From Deinandra increscens subsp. villosa (lineage: Eukaryota; Streptophyta; Magnoliopsida; Asterales; Asteraceae): a stretch of 64,000 bases of DNA. Location of the stretch: assembly GCA_039602395.1 (NCBI GenBank), contig JBCNJP010000010.1, positions 93,091,729 to 93,155,728 on the forward strand. Reading direction: 5' to 3'. Shown piece after piece: positions 1 to 10,702 of this stretch. Below the pieces are notes generated by a model. The model made no database searches, had not been told where the DNA came from, and saw nothing but the letters and a program-made list of their open reading frames with translations. Position numbers and translations under genes: made by a program. Numbering within the stretch: the stretch's first letter is position 1; every line of letters starts with the position of its first letter.

Positions 1-747
1 GACTACCGAGTTTAAAATTCATCATAATCTTGTTGGATTTGAGATAAATATGATGTTTAGAGAGTATCCTAAGTCTCTTGAAACCATGGTAGAAGAAAAA
101 CTTTAGAGAGTTTACAAAATTTCTCTAAAGTATGATTTAGAAGTGTTTGAAAATACATTTTCAAACGAAAGCTTAAACCAAGATCATAAAACCAAAATAT
201 GTAACACTATTCAATATCATAAATTTGAACCGAAACTCTTCAACACACATTTTGACTTGAATTAACTTCTAGAGACCAACACTTGAAACACCATTCATCA
301 TAAAAATTAGTTGAAATATCATTCAATCATAACCCCTATTCTCCATTCATCCATTTCATTTTATTAAAAGTAACAATCGATTCAAACCTATAAAAACATT
401 TAAAAGCATTCCAAAGTAAACTCTGTTCACTTGTAACCAAAATAAACATTAAAACCATGATAAAATGTGTCTAAAAATATAACCAACACAAAATCTAGTT
501 TTCCTTAATTATTTAAGGGGCTCCATAACTCCATTATTTGAAACTAACGAACATATATTCGATAGGCAGGCCCAAATTGATGGAAACTGGTGTGGGCCGG
601 GTGGGCCAGATGTAGTTCCAGCCAGCTTCAGAGTAGAGTTCAGACGTCTGTACCTTTAAACCTCAAATCTCTCCGATTTCACCCCTCACTTTCACCGCAC
701 TGCTTCCACAAAATTTCTCCCTTCATCGTCTTCTCGATCCTTCCCCT
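1..747 (+). promoter_or_regulatory. Upstream region and 5'UTR exon 1 of the NAC gene
   Basis: No gene is visible in about the first 600 bases, which are AT-rich. From about 640 the sequence becomes pyrimidine-rich (CTCTCC, CTTCCC), as is typical of a plant 5'UTR, and it ends at a clear donor CCCT|GTAAGT at 747/748. I infer that transcription starts near 600-660. No unambiguous TATA box was located. A cDNA would fix the start. Confidence 0.45.
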
Positions 748-1470
748 GTAAGTAATCCATCTTCTTCCCTCCCCTTCCGTTTTTCTTTATTAATTAGTTA
801 ATAATAAATCATCTCTTCTTTACAATTTCTTTCCCCAAATCCCAATACTGTAACGATCAATGGTCTTCCTTCTTCGTTCGTAAGGTTTTCCCACTCCAAA
901 CCCCCTTACGTATCTAGGGTTTTCTTCGAAATCGAATCATGTATGTTAATCGATTGAGAGATGGTTGACTTTTGGTACTTAAATCTTTGGCCAATTAACA
1001 CCGATCGAATCATTAATGGTTGAAAACAGATTTTAGAGTCTCATCTTTTTAGTTCTGTTCTACTTGTGAAGAAGCTTTAATTGATTTGTGATTTACTAAA
1101 ACATTATTGAAAACAGAACTTTTGTGAAAACTTGACATTTGTTTGTTGATAATTTAGGACCAAACAAAAACAGTATGAAATTTTAAGGTTATTATTATAT
1201 GATTAGATCTTTCTTGAGATCAAGAACAGAACAGTGTGAATCTTGACATTTATTATGGTTTCTTGTACTGTTTGTTTGAATGTTTTGATGTAATCTGAAG
1301 TGTTTAAACCTGTACTCTTTCTCTATGTTTGCTAATTATGGTTAAACTATCTGCTTGTAAACTGGATGATTCTTGGTTTATCTATTTTATACTTTCTTGG
1401 GGTTTGATTGCTTTTATATTTCCAGTTTTTGTTATTTTGTTTGAGATAATTAACTTTTGACAATATACAG
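748..1470 (+). other. 5'UTR intron of the NAC gene
   Basis: The donor GTAAGT at 748 pairs well with the acceptor ATATACAG at 1463-1470. The interior is T-rich and has no long ORF. Splicing joins the pyrimidine-rich leader to the exon that carries the uORF and the NAC start codon. The intron is inferred from splice motifs only. Confidence 0.55.
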
Positions 1471-1479
1471 GGGACGCAA

Positions 1480-1590
1480 ATGTCTTTTGACACCTCCTGC
1501 GCACACAAGTGGTTAATTTTTGATGTGCACTTGATGAACCGGGGAAGACTTGGCAGCTCTGGGTGGATCCATTTCCGCCATTGGACTTGA
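1480..1590 (+). CDS. Upstream ORF, 36 aa, candidate conserved-peptide uORF
   Basis: An ATG at 1480 opens a 36-codon frame that ends with TGA at 1588-1590, 105 bases upstream of the NAC start codon and on the same exon. The encoded peptide begins MSFDTSCAHKW and ends GSSGWIHFRHWT; its C-terminal end is rich in W, H, R and F. Stalling uORFs usually act through the last residues before the stop. Arabidopsis NAC082 is known to carry a conserved peptide uORF that represses main-ORF translation. I infer that this is its counterpart, based on the family match of the downstream gene and not on an alignment. It probably lowers NAC translation by arresting ribosomes. Confidence 0.6.
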   Translation: MSFDTSCAHKWLIFDVHLMNRGRLGSSGWIHFRHWT

Positions 1591-1695
1591 TATCGATTAG
1601 GATATTCGTCTTGTTTGTTAGCTAGTTAGTTATTCGCGCAAGATTATTGTTGGTTTTGATAAAGTATTGATTGTTGGACGCTTGATTAGTTATTC

Positions 1696-3536
1696 ATGGC
1701 AAGATCATCACTCATTCCGGGATTCCGCTTTCATCCTACTGATGTAGAACTCGTCATGTTCTACCTCAAGAAAAAGTTAATGGGGAAGAAAATCAATGTC
1801 AATGTTGTTACGGAGGTCAACATATATGAATTCTGTCCATGGGATCTTCCAGGTACTAATCTTCCCTGAAATTTACAGAATACTGCTTGCATTTACTTTA
1901 TTATAGGCCCCTTCAAAACCTTGACATTTTGACATGAAAAAAAAAACTGTCACAAATAATACGAGCCTTTGAAAATGCCAAAACAACTTATAAAGACTGA
2001 CTGCCAACTAAAATTTGTAATCAATTTATCTTTATGAAACAACATTGAAATGCTTAAAGGTAATTGCACTCTTCTTGTGTTCGGATTATGTTGTTTTTGG
2101 CTGAATATGAACATTTTGGTAGAATGGTAGTTATATATTTTGAGAATACTAAACAGTAACTAATTTGGCTGAATATGAAGATTTTGGTAGAATGGTAGTT
2201 ATATATTTGAGAATGCTGAACAGGAACTAATTTAGTCTCATTAGTATGTATGATAGTCTACCGTGTAGAAGTAGTTTTATGAATATTCCTATTACTCCTA
2301 TTTGACATTGACATATTAAATACTTGAGTTCAACACATTACTTAGAGCAGAATTAAACTTGTGAATTAAAACATAATAAAAGCATAAATAAGATTTCATT
2401 TCAAAAATGTATCTTTTAGCTAATCAGATCTGTTTTAGTAAATATAAAGTAAAAGTTTTAAATTTCTAATCAGATTTGTTTTAGTAAATATGACAGAAAT
2501 AAAACTGGGTTTATTTCTATAGAAGATCTTTCTTTAACGGATTAATATGTTCCATTTTTCAGATAAGTCCTCTTTGAAGAGTGGAGATCTCGAGTGGTAT
2601 TTCTTCTGCCCTAAAGCAAAAAAGTACTCCACTGGTTGTAGAGCTAAGCGTGCCACTGAAACTGGTTTCTGGAAGGCTACTGGCAAAGACAGAGAAGTTA
2701 AATATAATGAAAGAATCGTTGCAAAAATCAAGACGTTGGTTTATTATCGAGGACATGCTGGAAAAGGGGAAAGGACAGACTGGGTGATGCATGAATACCG
2801 AATGGAAGACGAGCAATTGGCTAGTACAGGAGTTGTTCAGGATACATATGTGCTTTGTAAGATCTTCAAGAAAAGCGGGTCGGGGCCAAAAAATGGTCAA
2901 CAATATGGTGCACCCTTCAATGAAGAAGATTGGGAGGAGGATGATTTAGCTAGCTGCACTCGTTCTCCAGTCATTGTTGGTCCGGTTGGTGCTTCCAACA
3001 TAACGGATCATAAACAGAAGGGTCCAGCTACAACAAATGTGACTGGACCAGGTTCGTCTTTGTCTGTTGTCACATTTTCTGAAAACGAGCCTACCAACTC
3101 ACTGAATTACAAGCAGAAAGGTCCAATGGACATGACTGCATCTAGTTCCTCTTTCATCACGTATTCTGCAAACGGGCCTACAAACACGCTCAATTGCGAG
3201 CAGAAAGGTTCGGCGAAGATGAATGTAACTGTGCCTCAAACTACACATGGCGTGTCTGTTACCGAACCAGGTACATCTGGTGCCGTGTTGTCTACTGATG
3301 AGATGCCTACCAATGATGATGTGATGTTTTTAGAAGATTTTGATCTAATCATGGAGGCTGCTGACCTGGAGAAAGTCAAAACCATGGTGCCCATTGAAGA
3401 AGATGATGGTTTTTATGATGATTTAATGAATTTCTTTGATCTGGAGGATTTGAAAACAGATGGAGCTGAGTACACATTCGATGAACTCTATAGAGTTGAT
3501 GATGATCCTGATATGGGAAAGTTCTTTGTTGATTGA
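1696..3536 (+). CDS. NAC082: NAC domain transcription factor, NAC082-like (two coding exons)
   Basis: Exons are 1696-1852 and 2563-3536; the donor is CCAG|GTACT and the acceptor TTTTTCAG. The codon split by the intron becomes Asp, giving the conserved DLPDKS join. The predicted protein is 376 aa. The NAC DNA-binding domain spans about residues 6-158: FRFHPTD (10-16), CPWDLPD, EWYFFCP, the FWKATGKDREV block, GERTDWVMHEYR and the QDTYVLCKIFKK block. It is followed by GPKNGQQYGAPFNEEDW, a tail typical of the NAC082/NAC103 clade. Residues ~200-275 contain degenerate repeats around a QKG motif. The last ~90 residues are acidic and hydrophobic and are a likely activation domain. The usual second NAC intron, before the last subdomain, is absent. 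There is no membrane segment. In Arabidopsis this clade acts in nucleolar/ribosomal stress signalling. The assignment to NAC is secure; to NAC082 it is probable. Confidence 0.9.
2097..2231 (+). repeat. Two-copy ~68-bp tandem repeat in NAC intron
   Basis: Units at 2097-2164 and 2165-2231 both begin TTGGCTGAATATGAA and end near GAACTAAT, with a handful of differences and one length change in a T run. The duplication is local and lies inside the coding-region intron. No function is implied. Confidence 0.8.
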
Positions 3537-4468
3537 CCATACCTTATGATCTTTGTGATGAATCAATCTGGTTGGTGATTTCTTAATTCACAAAAGATAA
3601 AACAGATTTTACATTTTACTATTTTACTTTTATTACATTTTATGTTTGTAATAATCGTTGGTGCATAACATTTTGATGTTTGGTTATTACATGTATTTTA
3701 CTGTAATTTGATAATTGATAATTTTTACAACAGCAACTTCTAGAATTGTAAGAGAAAATAACCATAATTTGCTGTAAGAAAGATTTGAGCCCATAACACG
3801 TTTTAGTTGACGGATATTTAAATATACCAAATTGATGGATGTTGATTTACCAAACTCTCTCTATAACTTAGTATAAACATATCTTAATGGTTGTAAAAAA
3901 AAAATTATTAGACTATTCGTAACGGTGTGCTTTTATGTTTCTTCTATTAATCTTATTGTCACATTGTCTTTTAATTTCATTTTCGCCTATGTTATAGTTA
4001 TTACTTGCTATCTTTTTTATTTTATTTATAATTAGCTAAATTATAAGAGAGACAGAGAAACAAAGATTGCGGGAAAGAGAGGAAGCTCACTTGCGAGTCG
4101 TGATTACCAGTGGTTGTATTTTGCTCAAATCTAAGGGGGCCAAGAGGTGGTTGTCACATATCATAATCCTGCATGATTGCAGTCCTCTCTTTATGTATGA
4201 TCTTACGTTTGCTACTAGAGTTATTTATATATCGGTTTTTAACTTTAAAACAATGATTTCACAATCGGTTTTTCTAAAAGTATTAGTCCGTCGGTTTAAG
4301 ACTAAAAACCAGCTATGGAGAATTCTAGAACCACAAAACAAAATTGAGGATTTGGGAATATAGACTGCAAGAACAATGCTGGATTGAAGTCATATACTCA
4401 AACTCAAATACATACTACTATCTCTCTCCTTTTGGTAGGGTTGATTTTGAGATCATAATAGCACTATC
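3537..4468 (+). other. NAC 3'UTR and intergenic DNA
   Basis: AT-rich sequence follows the NAC stop. The first ~250 bases are the likely 3'UTR; no perfect AATAAA was seen close to the stop. The remainder has no supported gene. A 98-codon frame at 4067-4363 has no recognisable features. Confidence 0.5.
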
Positions 4469-4698
4469 ATGACACCAAGCTCACCTTTTGTAACATTTTC
4501 TGTAAACAAGCCTACAAACACTGAATTGCAAGCAGACTACAATAAGATGCATGTGTTTGATTTGATGTTTTTTGAAGATACCAATCTAATATTTATGATG
4601 ACTTAATGGACTATTTGGGTACTGATGGAGTTTAGCACACACTTGATGAACTCCTAAGATCAGATGATCTTGAGCTGGGAAAGTTTTATGTTGATCTA
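4469..4698 (+). pseudogene. Decayed copy of the NAC082-like C-terminal end
   Basis: Translation of this stretch, allowing one frameshift and one stop, follows the end of the upstream NAC gene. It shows SPFVTFSVNKPTNT (NAC: SSFITYSANGPTNT), then FDLMFFEDTNLI, YDDLMDYLGTDG, LDELLRSDD and LGKFYVD (NAC: MGKFFVD). The frame breaks after the NLI segment, and a TAG interrupts the segment before LDELL. No NAC DNA-binding domain lies nearby, so only the 3' end was duplicated or retained. This is a relic of a tandem duplication about 1 kb downstream of the parent gene. Confidence 0.8.
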
Positions 4699-4770
4699 AA
4701 CATGTGAAAAACTATTGCTTCAATCCAATTCTCTTGACAAAGATCATTGTGAGGCTGGGGACAGTCATCA

Positions 4771-4799
4771 CTCCACTCTCCACTCTCCACTCTCCACTC
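4771..4799. repeat. 7-bp minisatellite (CTCCACT)n
   Basis: About four perfect consecutive copies of CTCCACT directly downstream of the NAC pseudogene fragment. Confidence 0.9.
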
Positions 4800-6097
4800 A
4801 TTCTTTTCATTCACATCATATCTTATTCTTATCCATATAAATGTTACATCAGATTTTTTTTGTCTTTCCCTAATTCCCTCGTATGCCTTCACTTAAAAGG
4901 CGAAAGCTAAAAATATCCATCATTCTCCTCACTCATTTCTCTCCTATTAATAAATTAAATTATGATTAAATTTGCAAAAAAAAAAAATCTTGCGTAGCTA
5001 TTGTTGTTTGTATAAAAATTTCTTCTATCATTGTTGTATTTATTATTTCTGAAAAAACAAATATACTTTTTTTTTATAACATTCCATATTGTAATGATGG
5101 TTAGGACATAAGATTTAGATTTCATGTCAATACATACAGGAAAAAACCGAAAACTTTCTACAACAAATACCAAGGACCCTAGGTTATTTATGGTTCATCT
5201 TAAACTGGTAAAACCGTTAAAACTAGCCAACTGTTTGGTTCTGCAGTCAGGTTATTTTAGAAGTTTTGGCCAGTCAGTTTAGAAATCTTCATGATACTGG
5301 TTGGTTTGGTTTGCAGTTTACACTTGCAAGACAACCATGAAAAAAATGAACCGGGCAGTTTGGGATGAAAGGATCTGCAACTTTCTACTTTCTACCTACC
5401 TGTCTTGAATTGTTTCACGCTGGGCACTACACAAGAACTGCTTTGAACGATCCAAACTTACATGCCTCACGTTATCTCATGCCCAAAGAAAGACAAATTA
5501 GAAAAATCTGGCGAACTTTCTATGATGATTGGGTAATAGAAGCACAAAACTAGTGTGCCTTATCAAGGGTATTCTGCAACTTCATTTGGTGTGTTGAAAA
5601 CAAAGAGTTCTTGGGTACAAACAAAATCTACAACGGTGAATTGTTGACATCATCTTGGATATCGTCCACCCCGTGTTGACTTTGGTCAACACCCGAAACT
5701 GAAAAAGATGATGATGGTGGTGAAACTACCTTCTCTTTGCTATTCGAACTAGTTGTAGGCAAATCCACCTTCCAGCTACTTTTGTTGTTGCTGCTGCTTT
5801 CTCCAACTGAGCTTTTCTCTTGCAAAACCTATTCAAAGGGTGCATTAACAAACAATAAGGCCAAATATATTTTCTATAGTGACAGTTTTGAGTTATTTAC
5901 TCTTGTTATATATAAACTTTTGGAACATATTTAACACATCATTAACAATGATAAACTCAAGATTCTTGGGACAGTTGTCTCAACTCAACTCAACCTGACC
6001 AGAACCAAAAACTACTAAATGTAATCCGCAACCCAACCGGCCAATTTGCCACCTCTATTTCCAATCATATACGTTCTCCTAAAATGTTCTTGACACA
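4800..6097. other. Intergenic DNA, no supported gene
   Basis: AT-rich sequence with short frames only. A 62-codon + frame (5365-5553) and a serine-rich 65-codon minus frame (5628-5825) have protein-like composition. Neither has an identifiable domain, a plausible splice partner or a family I recognise. They could be remnants of an old gene or transposase. Confidence 0.4.
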
Positions 6098-6105
6098 CCC
6101 CTTAT

Positions 6106-6495
6106 TAAGGGTGTAATCGAGCCCATCGAAACTTGAGCTTGGATTGTTTATTATATAATTATTATTTTATTTAATAAACTTATAGTTATTTATATATATA
6201 TTTATAATTACAACTTATAAATAACATAATATATATTATTTGGTTACTTTTATCATAATTTTAATTATAAAAATATTATTAGGTAAGATTGTAAGTACAT
6301 ATTTAATATACTAAATAATTATATAGATAATACACTTGTTTAGGTTTGCGAGCCTAGTCAAGGTTAAGATTTGAAGCTCGGGATTAAGCTCGTTTATTAA
6401 ATAAGCTCCAATATAGGCTCATGCCCGTCTAAGCTCGGCTCAACTTGAAAGCCGATCTCGGGTAGCTTGCAAGCGCCGGCTCGTTTACACATCTA
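6106..6495. mobile_element. hAT-type MITE (390 bp)
   Basis: The 5' end reads TAAGGGTGTAATCGAGCC and the reverse complement of the 3' end reads TAGATGTGTAAACGAGCC, giving imperfect 18-bp terminal inverted repeats. Both ends are flanked by the perfect 8-bp duplication CCCCTTAT (6098-6105 and 6496-6503), which is the hAT signature. The interior is AT-rich, with subterminal GAGC/GCTC motifs, and has no coding capacity, so it is a non-autonomous element. Confidence 0.85.
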
Positions 6496-6599
6496 CCCCT
6501 TATGTTTGATCAGCTCTAAGGCCCACTTATCACGGACAATAATCAAGGGGAACAAATCATGCACATGGATGAAAAGTCTTGTACAGGCGTACAAAGATA

Positions 6600-6800
6600 A
6601 GGTAATAAAGTGGGTTGAATTTTGATAAATAAGGTCTGGATACGCTAAGAAGGGATACGCTAAGAAGGGAGTTTTTTTTTTTTTTTTTGATAAATAAAGT
6701 GGGTTGAATTTTGATAAATAAGGTCTGGATCCACAAAGCGCAAGCTAATCATGGATACGCTAAGAAGGGAGGTTTTTTTTTTTTTTTTTTTTTTTTTGAA
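6600..6800. repeat. Local duplication with long T tracts
   Basis: The sequence AAAGTGGGTTGAATTTTG and its continuation occurs twice (~6608 and ~6697). GGATACGCTAAGAAGGGA occurs three times. Two of those copies run into T tracts of about 17 and 24 bases. This looks like slippage and duplication of a low-complexity locus. The flanks 6504-6600 and 6800-7082 show nothing recognisable. Confidence 0.75.
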
Positions 6801-7082
6801 ATGGTGGGAAGCTAAGAAGGCCAGTTAATAGTCCCACAGGTTCGTAATGCCCAATATGTCAACTATTTAAAACATGAGTGGAAGAATGTCCAAAGGGCGT
6901 GAAATTCATTATATCATTCTTATCCCCCTACTGTAGGATTGCATTCTATACCTTCCTGGATGATGTGAGCATATGAGGGTTGATCCAAAAAATATTAGTG
7001 TAGTGTGATAAATACAGGTTGAGGGAAAAACAAGAACAATCAAAACATTCTAAGAAATAAACTTTCATGAAAGATCAACTGA

Positions 7083-9655
7083 TCAAGTGCTCTGTTGTAA
7101 TACCTCAATCAGGTGCTGATTTATTTTTTTCTGGGACTTCAGTTTCACTGACATCTGGATATTGGTGCCACATCCATCCTCGGGGTTAGGACTTGCATGA
7201 ACTGGTATAAAACCGACTTGGGGGTACTGAAACGATGGAAAGTTTGCAGGGTTGTTTGGGATTGAATTGTCATGTTTGCCACTGTTAAGATTGGATTTTC
7301 TGGGAAGTAAAGCATATCCAGATGACCTGTAAATAACACGCATAACACAAATTCTAATTATGATCCTAGTTTAAAAAAGCATAAGATGCACCAAGGCCAT
7401 AGGGTCCCCAGAGCCAAGGCGAAGGCGGGCGAATCGCATACGCAGGTACAAGGTATATATATATATAATATATATTTTATATTCATGATAGGTTTCTATA
7501 AGTAACCTTGATTTAATATATGAATAATCTCTTTGTACAGCCTAAAAAGTTGTATGTACAACCTCCTGATGCACAAAATCTGCCCATGTACCAGAGGCTG
7601 CTCGTCAACTCAAGCAGTCAGAAGTGATGACCCTTTCGCCAGATTGCGCCTCCCCCCTAGGCATGCTATTTAGATTCAAACATTGATTACATACCATGCT
7701 AAAGAACTTGGAGAAGGATAAACAAAAGATTTTTGATATATAGAAGCAGCTGCAGCAGCAGCTTGGACTCTCTTTTGAAGCCGGCTAATATTCCCATTTC
7801 CTGCACCATCATCGGTTCGATGTTGAGATGATGTATTTGCCGAATTTACTCCTGAACACAATCCAAACTGTTAAGCTTGTGATATATTGCAGTTGCCAAC
7901 TATACAGGTATGTGTCGGAATCTTTCAGAAGGATTAAAAAAACATGAATTAAAAAAGTAGAAATTTTCGGACCTTGACGATGAGCTCCCGCTCGGGAACG
8001 TGATGCACTTGTCCCACCCTCATTTGGTATAACAAGTGCTCTGCAAGTGGGACATGTATGTTGTCTCTCTAGCCATGACCTAAGGCAGTGCACATGGAAT
8101 AGATGCCCACAGACTAATCTTTTTGCTGTAGTCATTTCCTCTCTACAGATAATGCAGGTCGCATCACTTCTGCATATAGTAAATATAGAAATGATAAGAC
8201 TGCATCACTGATATGGATGTGGACAATATTCTAAGGGTTATAAACAAAACTAACGCATTCAACTCTTCCGGTGTTGCATCTGGAAACCGATCATTCATAT
8301 TTGATGTGATCTTTCGATAACGGATATAATCAGCAATTCGCAGCTTGAAATTTCTGAATGTCTCGTATAGCTCCCGGATCAAGTGAAGAGGCACACCATA
8401 GTTCCTGGAGAAACCAAAATGTAAAAAAAAAGAGGTTATGAGTTTAATTGATAAAAGAAAGCATGAATAAACGTATAAATACACAGACAGAAGTGGCCAG
8501 AATTCAAGTAACAAATCATGTTGACTTCCGTATCTTTTAATGCAGTCATGATGTGTATGAAACTAAAGTACTTACACAAAGATTACGAGGAAAAAGCACA
8601 GATACATAGATAAGTGTAGCAAGTCACGAATAAGCTCCAAATAGAACGTGTACACAGCTTTTCTTTCCCACTGTCCTTCCATAAGCATGTCGCTCACAAA
8701 GAAAACATATTTGACAAAGGTTGACATTATTGTTGTAGCTAATATCATGTACCTGAAAATGACAAATGTTATTAAACATTCAACTTCAGTGCCTATGAAA
8801 CTGGATTTTGTAGAAACGATGGTAAAAACCACGTGATTTTCTGAGAAGATAATAATGGATGATATTCTGCAAAACAATGCAGATCCATACGATACTTCCC
8901 AAATTCATCCAAAATACATTCTGTGCAACAATTAAGCGGATACAGCACCAAAAATGTTATATATAGTTGGCTGTTTCTGAAAGATGTGATAACATATTTT
9001 CATGATAAAAAATCAATTAATAAGATCCCTCCAAAACTAGCTAAATTAAACAAATATGTTGAAAGAAAAGTTATGAGAAACAAGATAACAACACTAAAAG
9101 GCTTAAGGATTAAGTAACTTACTCAAATGAAAAGAAAAGTGAAACTGAAGCTTGGCGTGTTTGTATCAAGTACTTTAATGAGTTATATAGAAAAAGACAG
9201 TCCACAAGGAGAAGGAATCCCATGAAAGAAACAATCCGGATATGAGACAACATAGGAACGGTTGGAGTTGTTTCAATGTATTCAACTCTCTTTTGAGCCA
9301 ACCAATGCAAGGACTTGATGAATAAAAGAGCAGCAACCATAGCAAGAAACGTAACAGAAAAGTCTTGCCGGAATATAGTTATGGCAAAAAGGATTTCCAT
9401 AACTTCCCTCCATGATTGCTCATTCAATCTCTCAACCTCCACTTCTCGAAGCGAACCAAGAAATATTCGTTTTGCCAGCTGCCACATAATGCACATGATC
9501 ACCAAACCCATGTTTAAAAGGATCACTAAACAGACTTTGGAAGTGGATAAATAAACTGTTGCAGGATAGAACTGTCTTCTACTACTAAAGGCATGATAGA
9601 TAACCGCAAGTGTGGCAACCACACTCAGTCCAGTGTATGTCTGAAGCCTCATCAT
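7083..9655 (-). CDS. HRD1: HRD1/SYVN1-like ER-membrane E3 ubiquitin ligase (ERAD)
   Basis: Six coding exons on the minus strand: 9655-9123, 8752-8576, 8404-8255, 8169-7973, 7851-7695 and 7326-7083. Phases are consistent throughout and the total is 1,458 nt (485 aa), close to plant HRD1 length (~490 aa). The protein starts MMRLQTYTGL, has several hydrophobic membrane segments in the first ~250 residues (VYLSTSKVCLVILLN, IVSFMGFLLLVD, LHLSMYLCFFLVIF), and contains YRKITSNMNDRFPDATPEEL. A RING-H2 follows at ~292-330 (CIIC, CGHLFHVHC, CPTC). The tail is serine/alanine-rich and probably cytosolic. HRD1 ubiquitinates misfolded proteins retrotranslocated from the ER. The donor of exon 4 (CAAG|GTCCGA) is the weakest site, but the frame carries across it. 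The gene looks intact. Confidence 0.93.
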
Positions 9656-10702
9656 TTTGTGGAATGCACTGTTACAACACATGATTAAAGTGAATTAGCT
9701 TACCTAAAAAGAATGGCTAGCATAACAGAGGGGCTCAATTTCTATTTAGCTAACACCCATGGTTCAACTAAACTTCTCTTTCCAGATTTATAGTTTTGAA
9801 AGAGGAAAATCACACATTAGTAACCAAGTTTCTCAAGTAGTAACATGGTACCTTGCAAAACATACCAAATTTCACAACAATGAAACACATTATAAAAGTT
9901 GAGTTGTTTTTCCCTTCCATTAAAAGTTTAATTTGACTTTAGTGGAGCACTTGAGAAACTTGGTTATTATTCATTGAAATTTATCACATCTAAATGATGC
10001 TCAATATAATACGAGTAGATTGTGTTATATTTTCTTGAAGGCTAAAGAAACCATGTCTGATTGATCTGAATTTTGCAGTCTCCGGATGCTGTAAATTGTA
10101 CCCCAACGGACAGTAACCAAGTGTTCGGATCAAGTTCAACAGATAATCAGTTAATCACCATCTTATTTAAACATTTTAAGGGGTTGTTTGATAGCCTCTT
10201 GATGTCTCTTAATGGTCATTAAGATGCTACCTCTTAATGGTATAATGTCTCTTAGCCGTTAAGAGGTTTAAAAGATGCTTAAACTAAGAGAACAGTGCAT
10301 TGTTCTCGGATTTCACAGTCATATTCAGTGCATTGTTCTCGGATTTCACAGTAAACGTGACAGGCTAAAAACTAAGAGAACACTATGAAGACAAAGTCAA
10401 AAACAAGTTAAACCCTAAAAATCACAATCAATTAACATGTAGGGATTTTGGTTACGGTTACGATTGAAATCACGCAGAACAACAATCAGAAACTCGCGAT
10501 CATTGAAAACCCTAATTCCCGGGGGGAAACTGTTGAGTTGAGAAGGATATTGACGTACCTGATAAGAAACTACGGGTGATGGAACTTTTGCAACTTCTCT
10601 TTTTGTATCGTATGAGCGAGAATCATAAGCTCGATCGTACCTCAAATCATTGAAGTTCGAAAACCAGTGAACGGATATAATAAGAGTTTGAGAATGTAGC
10701 AA
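9656..10702 (-). other. HRD1 5'UTR exon and 5'UTR intron
   Basis: Just upstream of the start codon there is an acceptor (TTGTAACAG) at about 9668. A good donor, CAG|GTACGT, lies at 10559/10558. I infer a noncoding first exon at ~10559-10700 and an intron of ~890 bp. The intron region contains a MITE-like sequence and a short direct duplication (GCATTGTTCTCGGATTTCAC at ~10297 and ~10331). Inference is from splice motifs only. Confidence 0.5.
10178..10290. mobile_element. Possible MITE remnant
   Basis: GGGGTTGTTTGATAGCCTCT is followed by several CTCTTAATGG / CATTAAGA inverted motifs, a composition typical of small terminal-inverted-repeat elements in eudicots. I could not define a matching second terminus or target duplication, so the borders are approximate. 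Confidence 0.35.

Noticed and set aside
2581..2903. Other-frame and antisense ORFs over the NAC second exon
   Set aside because: They overlap a clear NAC domain in the true frame and have no independent features.
5340..5830. Short frames with protein-like composition (5365-5553 +, 5628-5825 -)
   Set aside because: No domain, no supporting splice structure and no repeat borders; not enough to call a gene or transposase remnant.
10415..10702. 95-codon minus frame upstream of HRD1
   Set aside because: It covers the predicted noncoding first exon and intron start of HRD1. A GTACGT donor lies in it and the HRD1 start codon is downstream.
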